From: Sphingobium sp. Leaf26
GTDB taxonomy: Bacteria; Pseudomonadota; Alphaproteobacteria; Sphingomonadales; Sphingomonadaceae
NCBI RefSeq assembly: GCF_001421665.1
Contig: NZ_LMKV01000030.1
Location: forward strand, 146,618-210,617
Length of the DNA: 64,000 bases
Direction: 5' to 3'
Part shown: one piece after another, positions 41,846 through 50,003 of the stretch
How positions within the stretch are numbered: position 1 is the first letter of the stretch
How the letters are laid out: the number at the start of each line of letters is the position of its first letter
Position numbers and translations under genes: made by a program
The notes under the pieces: model-generated
The model's database searches: none
The model's input: the letters and a program-made list of their open reading frames with translations, nothing else
Told to the model about the DNA's origin: nothing

Positions 41846-41977
41846 TCAGATCAGGTCGAGGGCGTCCAGCATGCTGGCCAGGGCGAGGCTGCTGACTGGC
41901 TGGAGCAAGCGGAAGCCGCAACTTTCCCCCTGTACCCAACAGATTTCGCCAGCCACGCCCTGCCGACTATGGGCCAT
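41846..41977 (-). pseudogene. PilZ-domain remnant
   Basis: A 43-codon frame reading GVAGEICWVQGESCGFRLLQPV, the C-terminal half of a PilZ (cyclic-di-GMP-binding) domain with the V/I-x-W-x2-G...G-F-R/K-F pattern. The N-terminal part with the RxxxR motif is missing; upstream, fragments such as VELRSMADRPV (from 42074) occur but are cut by stop codons and frame changes. Probably a decayed gene; a very short functional protein cannot be excluded. Confidence 0.4.
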
Positions 41978-42106
41978 GGGATCAGTCCTTGCAGTGAGGC
42001 ACTGGAACCCATGGATGATTTTGCGGCTAATAAACTGTTACGGGCCGGTCCGCCATGGAGCGAAGTTCGACCATGGTCTGACGGTCATATGATATTCGTA
42101 GTGCAA

Positions 42107-42150
42107 GGCGGCCGGTGCGATGAGGCGAACGCTCCATCGCACCGGCCGCC
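42107..42150 (-). terminator. 16-bp perfect hairpin after the alcohol dehydrogenase gene
   Basis: Arms GGCGGCCGGTGCGATG (42107-42122) and its complement (42135-42150) with a 12-base loop, seven bases beyond the stop at 42158. No U-tract follows on the minus strand. Confidence 0.6.
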
Positions 42151-42157
42151 CCATGCG

Positions 42158-43261
42158 TCAGTCGAACAGCAATACCGGCTTGATCGCGGCGCCGATTTCG
42201 GAGTCATGAAAAGCGTCGTTGATCGCCTCAAACGGGTAAAAGCGGATCAGTCGGTCGAAGGGGAATTGCCCGGCCTGATGCAACGCCACCAGATGCGGGA
42301 TGAAGCTTTTGGGATCGGCGTCTCCCTCCACGATGCCCCGGATCGTGCGGCCACCGCTCATGATATGAGAAACATCGGCCTGGAACATCGTGCCCGGCGC
42401 CGCCGCGCCGACGATGCCGCAGGTGCCGCGTACGCTCAGCATGGCGATGCCTTGCTGGATGACGGCGGGCAGGCCGGTGCAGTCGATCGCGAAATCCACG
42501 CCGGCAGGGATTGTCTCAAATATGCGGGCAACCGGATCGTCGGTGCCCCCGTTTATGGCCAGCGTCGCGCCCAGTTCGGTCGCTAGTGCCAGCCGTTCCG
42601 GATTGAGGTCTACCGCGATGATCGAGGCCGCGCCCGCGACCTTCGCCGCCATGATCGCGGACAACCCGACCGACCCTGCGCCCAGCACGGCAACACTCTG
42701 GCCCGACTGGACTTTCAGCGCATTCATCACCGCGCCGGCACCGGTCAATATGCCGCAGCCCAGCGGCCCGGCGATACGCAGGTCCAGGTCGCGAGGCACG
42801 ACCACCGCATTGCGGGCATGGCAGATGGCATGGGTGGCGAAGGAGGATTGGCCGAAGATGTTGGCGAAGACCGGACTTCCGTCCTCTGCCCGCAGTGCGC
42901 TGCTGCCGTCGGGCCGGGTGCCAAAGAAATTGCGCGGGAAGAAGTCGTGGCAATAGCTGCCGTGATCCGAACAGCAAGTTGGACAGGTACCGCAGCTATT
43001 ATAGCTCATCACGACGGGATCGCCCGGCCGGATGTAGGTCACGCCCTCGCCCACCTGCTCGACAATGCCGGCGCCTTCATGGCCCAGCACTACCGGTTGG
43101 GGCACCGGTACGCCCTGTTGCCACATGGTCGCATCGGTATGGCAGACCCCCGTGGCGACCAGGCGGACCAGCAGTTCGCCGGCGCGGGGTGCTTCGATGG
43201 TCAGGGGACGGATGACCATCGGACGATCCGATGCTTCGACAATGGCGGCGCGAATATCCAT
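42158..43261 (-). CDS. Zinc alcohol dehydrogenase (aryl/benzyl-alcohol type)
   Basis: A 367-residue medium-chain dehydrogenase. Catalytic zinc ligands are in ATGVCHTD and GHEGAG; structural zinc cysteines in CGTCPTCC...YC (about 95-113); the NAD loop is VAVLGAGSVGLSAIMAAKVAGA with the acidic IIAVDLNPER that favours NAD. Length and LGCGILTGAGAVMNALKV resemble class III/aryl-alcohol dehydrogenases. It diverges from a TonB receptor gene, and both promoters carry copies of the TGKGACCGATATCA palindrome, so it probably belongs to the LacI-controlled regulon. It oxidises an alcohol whose identity is not shown by sequence. Confidence 0.9.
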   Translation of the reverse strand: MDIRAAIVEASDRPMVIRPLTIEAPRAGELLVRLVATGVCHTDATMWQQGVPVPQPVVLGHEGAGIVEQVGEGVTYIRPGDPVVMSYNSCGTCPTCCSDHGSYCHDFFPRNFFGTRPDGSSALRAEDGSPVFANIFGQSSFATHAICHARNAVVVPRDLDLRIAGPLGCGILTGAGAVMNALKVQSGQSVAVLGAGSVGLSAIMAAKVAGAASIIAVDLNPERLALATELGATLAINGGTDDPVARIFETIPAGVDFAIDCTGLPAVIQQGIAMLSVRGTCGIVGAAAPGTMFQADVSHIMSGGRTIRGIVEGDADPKSFIPHLVALHQAGQFPFDRLIRFYPFEAINDAFHDSEIGAAIKPVLLFD

Positions 43262-43294
43262 GTGATCCTCTTCCTTCTGCTCATGTGCATTTCA

Positions 43295-43308
43295 TGGGAC
43301 CGATATCA
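43295..43308. promoter_or_regulatory. Putative LacI-type operator (adh side)
   Basis: TGGGACCGATATCA, 34 bases before the dehydrogenase start. It is identical to the site at 53414 and differs by one base from that at 43484, fitting the general LacI-family operator form TGNNACCGNTNNCA. Confidence 0.7.
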
Positions 43309-43483
43309 AATAGCGATGTCGTGGCCAAGCCTGCGATTCGCGCCATCCGATTTTTCCATCGCCTTCATTCAAAATCGAACGGCAAAAAGCCAAATAGTGA
43401 GGGAAATTGCGAAACTGTCTTGGTTAAAGCCTATGTCATTTCCTGCCTGTAAGGGGATTGCCTTGTCCCGAAATGTTCGTTAA

Positions 43484-43497
43484 TGTGACCGATATCA
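43484..43497. promoter_or_regulatory. Putative LacI-type operator (TonB receptor side)
   Basis: TGTGACCGATATCA, about 46 bases before the TonB receptor start. Same consensus as the sites at 43295 and 53414. Confidence 0.7.
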
Positions 43498-43542
43498 CGA
43501 GCAAGCGGGTGACAGATCCGGCAGTGTTGGGAGGATGTATTG

Positions 43543-46389
43543 ATGCATCGTACTTTGGTGAATCGCTTCAAATATGGGCTGATGGGCGGCGGCGCGGCAT
43601 TGTGTGCGCTGGTCGTGCCGGCCATGGGGCAGGAGGCTGCGTCCCAGCCGGCGCAGCAACAGGCGGAAGGGGATGACTCGGCGACGGCCGATATCGTCGT
43701 CACCGGTTCGCGCATTGCACGGTCCGGTTTCAATGCGCCCACGCCCGTCACCGTGGTCGGCGAGGAGCGACTGGCCCAGCGCGCCATCACCAATGTCGGC
43801 GATGCCCTCAACGAACTGCCGTCCTTCCGTCCGCTGGTGACGCCAGCGACGCAGCAGGCAGCGGGCGGCAATATTGGCGCGCGCGTGCTCGACCTGCGCG
43901 GTCTTGGTGCGACGCGGACGCTGGTGCTGCTGGATGGCAAGCGGTTCGTACCATCGACCACGCAGGGAACGATCGACGTCAACCTGATTCCCAGCTCGCT
44001 GGTGTCGCGTACCGAAGTCGTGACCGGCGGCGCGTCGGCGGCCTATGGGTCGGACGCGGTTGCGGGCGTCGTGAACTTCATCCTCGATCGCGACCTGACG
44101 GGTCTCAAAGGATCGGTGCAGGCCGGTATTTCCAGCCGGGGCGATTATGGGCAGCAGAACGCTCAACTCGCCTGGGGCACGAAATTCGCCGATGATCGTG
44201 GCCATTTCATGATCGCGGGCGAATATGACAAGTCGGACGGGATGGGCGATTGCTACACCCGCAGCTGGTGCCCGCGCGAACAGTTGATCGGCAACACGCC
44301 TGCGGGTGCGGGCGGCCTGCCCGCCAGCATCCGGGGCGGCCCGGCCGGCACCGGTACTATCTCGTCCGGTGGCCTGATCGTCGCCAATTCGGGACCGCTG
44401 CGTGGGCTGGCGTTCAATCCGGACGGCACGACGCACAATTACGACTTCGGCACCATTTATGGCACCAATCCGTCGCCGCTCTTTACCCAGGGTGGCGAGG
44501 AATCAGTGCGCAACGGCTTCCTGGATGGCATATTGCTGATCCCGCCGGTCAAGCGCTTCGTCACCTACAGTCAGGCCTCCTATGAATTTTCCGATGCGCT
44601 GAAGGTCAGCGCCGACCTGTCCTACGCCCGGTCGAAGGGCATGGTAATCGGATCGGTCGCCCGCACGACGCAGACGATCCAGCGTAACAACGCCTATCTG
44701 CCCGATGGCGTCGCGGCGATCATGGACGCCAACGCCATCACATCGTTCAGCCTTGGCCGCGCGCTGATGGATCTGGGCGGGTCGGTCAACCATAGCGACA
44801 ACCAGACCTATCGCGCGGTCCTCTCGCTGGAGGGCAAGATCAGCGACAACTGGCGCTGGGACGCCTATTATCAATATGGTCGCAACGAATTCCGGCAAGA
44901 TTATACGGGTAACGTCGTCGCCTCCCGCGTCACCAATGCGGCTAATGCCGTCACTGTGAACGGGCAGGTGGTGTGCGGCATCAATGCCGACGCCAGCACC
45001 GCCAATGACGATCCCAATTGCGCGCCGATCAACCTGTTCGGTTCGGGCAATATCTCGCCGGAGGCCGCCGCCTATATCGCGCCATCCGGCTATCAGACCA
45101 CAGACACGACCGAACATGTGATCGCCGCCAATATCAATGGTGCGCTCTTCGCGCTGCCGGGCGGGGACTTCTCGATCGCGGCCGGCGGCGAATATCGTAG
45201 CGACAAGGCGGTCGGCACCGCTGACGCCCTGTCCACCGCCAACGCCTTCTGGTCGTTCAACGGCAAGGCGGTGAATGGCAGCATCCGCGTCGCCGAAGCC
45301 TATCTGGAAGCGCTGGCGCCGGTCCTGAAGGATGTGCCCTTCGCGCAAACGCTGGAGTTTAATGGCGCAGTCCGCCGCACCCATTATCGCCGCTCCAGCC
45401 CCGGCCTCGATACCACCAGCGTCAACGCGACCACCTGGAAGCTCGGCGGCGTCTATGCGCCGATCGAGGAGGTGCGTTTTCGTGTGACCCGGTCGCGCGA
45501 CATTCGTGCGCCCAACCTGACGGAGCTGTTCGGTCCGGTGACGCTGGGCCGCACCACGATCGTCGATCCGCTGAACAATGGCGCACAGATTCAGGTGAAC
45601 AGCTATTCGGGCGCCAACCAGCAATTGTCGCCGGAGAAAGCCGATACCTGGACGGCCGGCGTGGTGCTGGCGCCCAAGGGGTTCCTGCGCAACTTCCGCT
45701 TCTCGGTCGACTATTATGACATAGACCTGAAAGGCGCGATCTCGACGCTGGGTGCGCAGGTTGTCGTGGATCGCTGCGCGGCTGGGCAGACGGCATTGTG
45801 CAACTATGTGCAGCGTGACGCATCGGGGGCGCTCACCAGCGTCAGCGACGTGCTCCAGAATGTCAGTCAGGTGCGCAATCGCGGCATCGACTTCGAGGCC
45901 AGCTATCGCACCGATGCCGGCAAGCTGGGCAGCCTGGACTTCCGCCTGCTCGCCACCCGCTATCTGAAGCTGGAGATTGGCGGCATCGACCGTACCGGCC
46001 AGACCGGCTATCGCCCCGGTACCACGACGGGCGTTCCCGACTGGATCGTGGACGGCACGGTCCTTTGGGATCTGGGCAGCGTGGCGCTGAACCTCCACGG
46101 CAAATATATCCCCAAGGGGGTGTTCGACACGACGCTGGTAGGGCCGCAGGATGATGGCTATTCGCCTGGCCTGCCCAACAGCGTGAACAATAACCGGGTC
46201 GCCAGCCGCTTCTATCTCGACCTTGGCGCGACGGTGAAGGTGAACGACCAGTTCGAGCTGTTCGGCGTGGTCAACAACCTGCTGGATAAAGATCCGCCGC
46301 TCGCCGCCAGCGCGCAGGGCGGCACGAATCAGGTCTATTTCGATCCGATCGGCCGCTACTTCAAGGTCGGCGCCCGCATCCGCATGTAA
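43543..46389 (+). CDS. TonB-dependent receptor (large, carbohydrate/organic acid type)
   Basis: A 948-residue outer-membrane receptor. The start at 43543 (ATG, GGAGG eight bases upstream) is preferred to the TTG directly before it. It has a signal peptide ending near AMGQE, a TonB box (ADIVVTGSRI), a plug domain with RVLDLRGLGATRTLVLLDGKR and TEVVTGGASAAYGSDAVAGVVNFIL (the latter typical of the large sphingomonad/Caulobacter substrate receptors), and a long barrel. A LacI-type operator lies in its promoter, so the substrate is probably a sugar acid or related compound rather than iron. The isocitrate-lyase-family gene follows 94 nt later. Confidence 0.93.
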   Translation: MHRTLVNRFKYGLMGGGAALCALVVPAMGQEAASQPAQQQAEGDDSATADIVVTGSRIARSGFNAPTPVTVVGEERLAQRAITNVGDALNELPSFRPLVTPATQQAAGGNIGARVLDLRGLGATRTLVLLDGKRFVPSTTQGTIDVNLIPSSLVSRTEVVTGGASAAYGSDAVAGVVNFILDRDLTGLKGSVQAGISSRGDYGQQNAQLAWGTKFADDRGHFMIAGEYDKSDGMGDCYTRSWCPREQLIGNTPAGAGGLPASIRGGPAGTGTISSGGLIVANSGPLRGLAFNPDGTTHNYDFGTIYGTNPSPLFTQGGEESVRNGFLDGILLIPPVKRFVTYSQASYEFSDALKVSADLSYARSKGMVIGSVARTTQTIQRNNAYLPDGVAAIMDANAITSFSLGRALMDLGGSVNHSDNQTYRAVLSLEGKISDNWRWDAYYQYGRNEFRQDYTGNVVASRVTNAANAVTVNGQVVCGINADASTANDDPNCAPINLFGSGNISPEAAAYIAPSGYQTTDTTEHVIAANINGALFALPGGDFSIAAGGEYRSDKAVGTADALSTANAFWSFNGKAVNGSIRVAEAYLEALAPVLKDVPFAQTLEFNGAVRRTHYRRSSPGLDTTSVNATTWKLGGVYAPIEEVRFRVTRSRDIRAPNLTELFGPVTLGRTTIVDPLNNGAQIQVNSYSGANQQLSPEKADTWTAGVVLAPKGFLRNFRFSVDYYDIDLKGAISTLGAQVVVDRCAAGQTALCNYVQRDASGALTSVSDVLQNVSQVRNRGIDFEASYRTDAGKLGSLDFRLLATRYLKLEIGGIDRTGQTGYRPGTTTGVPDWIVDGTVLWDLGSVALNLHGKYIPKGVFDTTLVGPQDDGYSPGLPNSVNNNRVASRFYLDLGATVKVNDQFELFGVVNNLLDKDPPLAASAQGGTNQVYFDPIGRYFKVGARIRM

Positions 46390-46408
46390 ATGTTCGACTT
46401 TAGCGGCA

Positions 46409-46439
46409 CCGGCCCTCTTTCCACCCGGACGAGGGCCGG
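46409..46439 (+). terminator. Hairpin after TonB receptor gene
   Basis: Nine-base arms CCGGCCCTC/GAGGGCCGG, 19 bases after the stop codon. There is no U-tract, so some transcripts probably continue into the next gene. Confidence 0.4.
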
Positions 46440-46483
46440 GCCAACAGACACCAATCCATCCAACAAAGGACATCAGCAAGCCC

Positions 46484-47428
46484 ATGGCGAAAAAGTCTCT
46501 GCAACAACTGCTTGAAACCAGCGACAAGTGCATCGTCGCCCCCTGCGTCTATGACTGTGCGTCGGCGCGGGCGGTGGAGATGGTCGGCTTCGAAGCGATG
46601 ATGCTGTCGGGCGGCGAAGTGTCGATCGCGATGAACGGCGTGATCGACTATGGCTTCAGCAACCTGACCGATGTGGAATGGATCACCAGCCGCATCAGCC
46701 AGACGTCGCCCATTCCGCTGGCCGCCGATATCGAGGATGGCTTTGGCGGGCCGCTGGCGGTGTATCGCAGCGCCCGGCGCATGGCGATGGCGGGCGCGAC
46801 CGCGCTCCAGCTTGAGGATGCCGACGATATGGAGGAATCCACCGGCCTGCTGCCGCGCGAACGCTATCTGGAAAAGGTGCGGGCGGCGCTCGCGGCGCTG
46901 GAGGGCACCAACTGCTTCCTGATCGCACGTACCAATGCCGACCCGGAAACGCAGATGGACGAAGGCTGCGAGCGGATGCGGCTGGCGCATGAACTGGGTG
47001 CGAAGATGACCACCGTGGTCAAGATCGGCACGCTGGCCCATGCCCAATATGTGTCATCCAAGGTGCCGGGGTGGAAGATGTTTCCCGACGTGCGCAACAT
47101 CGACGGCAAGCCCGCGGTGACGGTGGACCAGTTGCACCCGCTCGGCTTCAACATGATGACGATGCACTATACGCTCAAGGCCGCGATGGACGGGATGCTG
47201 GAACATGGCATCCGCAATTTCGCCCAGCAGGGTTGCGACTATACCTGCGAGAAGGCGGACGCGACCGGCATCATGGGCATGAGCGCCACGCCCTTGTTCG
47301 ACCCGCAAAGCTATATGGAACTGGAAGGCCGTTTCTCCGGCCGGGCCAAGGAATATACGATCGTCGGCAATCATGTGGAGGACTTCCCCGCCGGGTTCGT
47401 CCGCTCATCGATCGACGACCGCCTGTAA
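46484..47428 (+). CDS. Isocitrate lyase / PEP mutase family protein
   Basis: A 314-residue TIM-barrel enzyme of the ICL/PEP-mutase superfamily, which makes or breaks C-C or C-P bonds next to a carboxylate (2-methylisocitrate lyase, oxaloacetate decarboxylase, PEP mutase). Seen in the sequence: APCVYDCASARAVEMVGFEAMMLSG at the start, PLAADIEDGFGG (metal-binding Asp-x-Asp/Glu region), ATALQLEDAD, and FLIARTNAD. The lyase signature KKCGH is absent, so it is not isocitrate lyase proper; an oxaloacetate or 2-oxo-acid decarboxylase/lyase is more likely. It lies behind the TonB receptor, before a strong terminator, and may complete degradation of the imported compound. Confidence 0.85.
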   Translation: MAKKSLQQLLETSDKCIVAPCVYDCASARAVEMVGFEAMMLSGGEVSIAMNGVIDYGFSNLTDVEWITSRISQTSPIPLAADIEDGFGGPLAVYRSARRMAMAGATALQLEDADDMEESTGLLPRERYLEKVRAALAALEGTNCFLIARTNADPETQMDEGCERMRLAHELGAKMTTVVKIGTLAHAQYVSSKVPGWKMFPDVRNIDGKPAVTVDQLHPLGFNMMTMHYTLKAAMDGMLEHGIRNFAQQGCDYTCEKADATGIMGMSATPLFDPQSYMELEGRFSGRAKEYTIVGNHVEDFPAGFVRSSIDDRL

Positions 47429-47451
47429 GGCTTGAATCCCTCTCCCCTGGA

Positions 47452-47486
47452 AGCCCGGTCGACTGCACGCGACCGGGCTTTTTTTG
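47452..47486 (+). terminator. Strong intrinsic terminator
   Basis: Ten-base arms AGCCCGGTCG/CGACCGGGCT, loop of eight, followed by seven T. It ends the TonB receptor / lyase transcript. Confidence 0.9.
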
Positions 47487-47506
47487 TGCCGGATGTAGGA
47501 AAGCCG

Positions 47507-47634
47507 GCGCTTAACTTCGCACATTTCCCGCTGATTGCGACATTTTGGAATGAATGTTGGACATTTTATGTCGTGAGGGCGGACGGTGGGAAAGAGCCGG
47601 GTTTGGGATAGCAGATGGGGTAAGAGTAGGACAG
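47507..47634 (-). repeat. Intergenic repeat family B, copy 3 (inverted)
   Basis: On the minus strand it runs from CTGTCCTACTC to GGGAAATGTGCGAAGTTAAG with AAATGTCCAACAT inside, as in copy 2. The DUF559 reading frame passes through it and stops at its TAA. Confidence 0.75.
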
Positions 47635-48041
47635 GATGAGTCTCTAGTGGCCCTTCTTCTCCCCTCCCTGAAAGGGAGGGGTTGGGGGTGGGTTCCGCCG
47701 AGGCACTCGGCGGTCTTGTCCAGTATCACAGACAGCACGCCGTCGAGATTTTCCAACATGTCGCTGTTCCAGAGGCGCAGAACCGTCCATCCGGCTTCCT
47801 CCAGAAAGGCCGTGCGGCGGGCATCATAGGCCTGGGCATCACCATGCTGAGAGCCATCAAACTCCAGCGCCAGCCTGGCCGTCCGGCAAGCCATGTCCAA
47901 TATACAGGGGCCGACGACGAGTTGTCGGGTAAAGCGCGGGCGGTAGCGAGACACTTGTTTCCATACCAGCCGTTCGGCATCGGTCTGACCGTTCCGCAGG
48001 GCGCGGGCATTGGCGGTCATATGTTCTGGGACGCGGCGCAT
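47511..48041 (-). CDS. DUF559 (Vsr-like nuclease fold) protein with repeat-derived tail
   Basis: A 176-residue protein. Residues ~10-115 are a DUF559 domain, related to very-short-patch-repair/restriction endonuclease folds: ARALRNGQTDAERLVWKQVS, LDMACRTARLALEFDGSQH (Glu and Asp of the nuclease core), WTVLRLWNSDMLEN. The last ~60 residues (from about GGTHPQPLPFREG) are not part of the domain and are encoded by intergenic repeats D1 and B3, with the stop codon inside B3. The start is uncertain (48041 or ATG at 48020), without a good ribosome site. Family members commonly sit in intergenic repeat contexts; the cellular role is unknown. Confidence 0.7.
   Translation of the reverse strand: MRRVPEHMTANARALRNGQTDAERLVWKQVSRYRPRFTRQLVVGPCILDMACRTARLALEFDGSQHGDAQAYDARRTAFLEEAGWTVLRLWNSDMLENLDGVLSVILDKTAECLGGTHPQPLPFREGRRRATRDSSCPTLTPSAIPNPALSHRPPSRHKMSNIHSKMSQSAGNVRS
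47661..47692 (-). repeat. Repeat D, copy 1
   Basis: CCCTCCCTGAAAGGGAGGGG followed by TTGGGGGTGGG. It is an inverted copy of 48078-48108, so the two flank the DUF559 core. Confidence 0.6.
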
Positions 48042-48077
48042 GAGGGCGATGGTATCAAGGCACGCTTCGCGCGCATG

Positions 48078-48108
48078 CCCACCCCCGGCCCCTCCCTTTC
48101 AGGGAGGG
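48078..48108 (+). repeat. Repeat D, copy 2
   Basis: CCCACCCCCGGCCCCTCCCT then TTCAGGGAGGG, the inverse of copy 1. It separates the DUF559 gene from the MFS transporter gene and may act as a hairpin at the end of the minus-strand operon. Confidence 0.6.
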
Positions 48109-48118
48109 TAGCATCAAG

Positions 48119-49474
48119 TCACCCCGCCAGCCCTGCCAGCCGCAGCGCTCTGTACGGCTTGAGCGCCAGCAGCAGCAGGCCGCACATGATCGGCGCGGCG
48201 CAGCCGACGACGATCGCGAGCGAATAGCGGATGTCGGTGGGGGCGGTGAAGAGATGGTCGGTCATGAAGCCGATCACCACCGGGCCGATGCCGATGCCGA
48301 CCAGCGAAATCACCATGATGTAGAGCGCCGTCACCTGCCCCCGTGCGCGGTTGGGGAGGATGAGTTGCAACGCGGTGCCGGCGCAGGGGACGGGCATACA
48401 GCTAAGGAACATGGCAGGGGCGATCAGCGCCAGTGCGGCCCAGGCGTTGGGCATCAGCGGGGCGAGCGTGCCGAAGACGCCGCAGGCGAGGAAGCCGAAG
48501 GCGGCGACGCGCAGATGGGCGTCGACATGGCCGGCGCGGGTCAGCCGGTCGCTGAGCCAGCCGGCGAAATAGGTGCCGCCCGTGCCGCAGATCATCATGA
48601 TGAGGCCGAAGCCGATGCCGACCTCCGCCGGGGTCCAGCCATAGACGCGGGCGAACAGCGCGGGCGTCCAGACATTATAGGCGAAGTTCACCACTGTCAC
48701 CATCGAGAAACCGGCGAACATCAGAGTGAGCGCGCGGCGGCGGGCGCGGATCACGCCCAGCACTTCGGCGATGCTGAGCGGGGCTTTGCCGCCGGGGCCG
48801 CGCCGTTCCGGCTCCTTCATGAAGAGCAGCAGCGGCGCGAGCAGCAGGCCGGGCGCGCCGACGATCAGGAAAGCCGCCTGCCAGGGTTCGAGGCCGAAAG
48901 GCAGGCCGGTACCATGCCAGCGTTCAGTGAGCGACTGGAGCAGCTTGCCCCCGGCCATGAAGGCAAGGCCGATGCCGAACGGGGCGCTCAGGAAAAAGAC
49001 GCTGACGGCGCGGCCGAGCTTTTCGGGCGGGAAGAGGTCGCTGAGCAGCGAAAGGCCGCTGGGCGTGACGCTGGCTTCACCGCAGCCGACCGCAACGCGC
49101 GAGAGGAAAAGTTGCGAGAAATTGCGGGACAGGCCCGACGCCATGGAGGCGAGGCTGAAGAAGAAGAGGCTGATGCCCAGCACGATGCGCCGCTCATAGC
49201 GGTCGGCGAGGCGGCCGAGCGGTACTGCGCCCAGCGTGTAGAAGATTCCGAACGCCACCCCCTGCAACAGCGCGAAGCTGGTGTCGTCGAGGCCAAATTC
49301 CGCCTTCACCGGTTCGACGGTCAGGTTGAGGACGACCCGGTCGAACTGCGACGCGATCGAGGCGAGCGACAGCAGCAGCGCCACGGTCCAGGCCCGGCGC
49401 GGGTTCGGCCATGGGCGCTGGTCGGTGGCGTCAGGGGCGGCGATGTCCGGCTGGGGCATCAGGGCCATGGTCAT
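48119..49474 (-). CDS. MFS transporter (probable sugar-acid uptake)
   Basis: A 451-residue major facilitator protein with about 12 membrane helices. Motif A between helices 2 and 3 reads GRLADRYERRIVLG; its repeat between helices 8 and 9 is GWLSDRLTRAG. The pattern resembles the Spinster-like/anion:cation symporter branch. It is the last gene of the idnD-lacI-gntK operon, 34-40 nt after gntK, so import of idonate, gluconate or a ketogluconate is the natural inference. The start could be 49474 or 49468. Confidence 0.88.
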   Translation of the reverse strand: MTMALMPQPDIAAPDATDQRPWPNPRRAWTVALLLSLASIASQFDRVVLNLTVEPVKAEFGLDDTSFALLQGVAFGIFYTLGAVPLGRLADRYERRIVLGISLFFFSLASMASGLSRNFSQLFLSRVAVGCGEASVTPSGLSLLSDLFPPEKLGRAVSVFFLSAPFGIGLAFMAGGKLLQSLTERWHGTGLPFGLEPWQAAFLIVGAPGLLLAPLLLFMKEPERRGPGGKAPLSIAEVLGVIRARRRALTLMFAGFSMVTVVNFAYNVWTPALFARVYGWTPAEVGIGFGLIMMICGTGGTYFAGWLSDRLTRAGHVDAHLRVAAFGFLACGVFGTLAPLMPNAWAALALIAPAMFLSCMPVPCAGTALQLILPNRARGQVTALYIMVISLVGIGIGPVVIGFMTDHLFTAPTDIRYSLAIVVGCAAPIMCGLLLLALKPYRALRLAGLAG

Positions 49475-49508
49475 CCTCTCGTCTTGCGGGCTGGCGACGG
49501 CAGCCTCT

Positions 49509-50003
49509 TTATGAAAAGTGCAGCGCGGCTGCGATCCGGCGAACCTGTTCGGCGACGGGCAGATTGCCGTCGAGAACCAGCGCCCGCTCGTCCGGGTCGG
49601 GCGGTTCCAGCGTGGCGAGCTGGCTGTCGAGCAGGGATGTCGGCATGAAATGGTCGGGCCGCTGCTTCATGCGCTGTTCCAGATCGGCGCGCGACAAATG
49701 GGGCAGAACGAACAATATGTCTCCGACGTCCTGCCGGATCAGGTCGCGATAGCCGCGCTTGAGCGCGGAACAGGAAGCGACGGCGCCGTCCTGCGATTCT
49801 GCCAGCGCGGTGGCGACATTGCGCAGGAAGGGTTGGCGCGCTGCATCGTCCAGCGGAATGCCGGCGGTCATGCGGGTGACATTTTCGGGGGGGTGGCAGA
49901 GGTCGCCCTCCACGAAGGTCCAGCGCAAATGGGCCGCCAGCGCCTCCGCCAAAGTGGATTTGCCGCAGCCCGCCACGCCCATCACCACGATGGCGCGAGT
50001 CAT
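49509..50003 (-). CDS. gntK: Gluconokinase
   Basis: A 164-residue P-loop kinase that phosphorylates D-gluconate to 6-phosphogluconate. Walker A is VMGVAGCGKSTLAEALA (about 7-23); the gluconokinase-specific segments FVEGDLCHPPENVTRMTAGIPLDD, CSALKRGYRDLIR and HFMPTSLLDSQLATLEPP are all present. Length is standard for the small (GntK/IdnK) form. Its start overlaps the preceding oxidoreductase by four bases. It links the idonate/ketogluconate steps to the Entner-Doudoroff or pentose phosphate pathway. Confidence 0.95.
   Translation of the reverse strand: MTRAIVVMGVAGCGKSTLAEALAAHLRWTFVEGDLCHPPENVTRMTAGIPLDDAARQPFLRNVATALAESQDGAVASCSALKRGYRDLIRQDVGDILFVLPHLSRADLEQRMKQRPDHFMPTSLLDSQLATLEPPDPDERALVLDGNLPVAEQVRRIAAALHFS

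Noticed and set aside
48254..49648. 464-codon plus-strand frame opposite the MFS gene
   Set aside because: Highly charged His/Arg/Asp/Glu composition typical of antisense of a membrane protein; the MFS motifs are on the minus strand.
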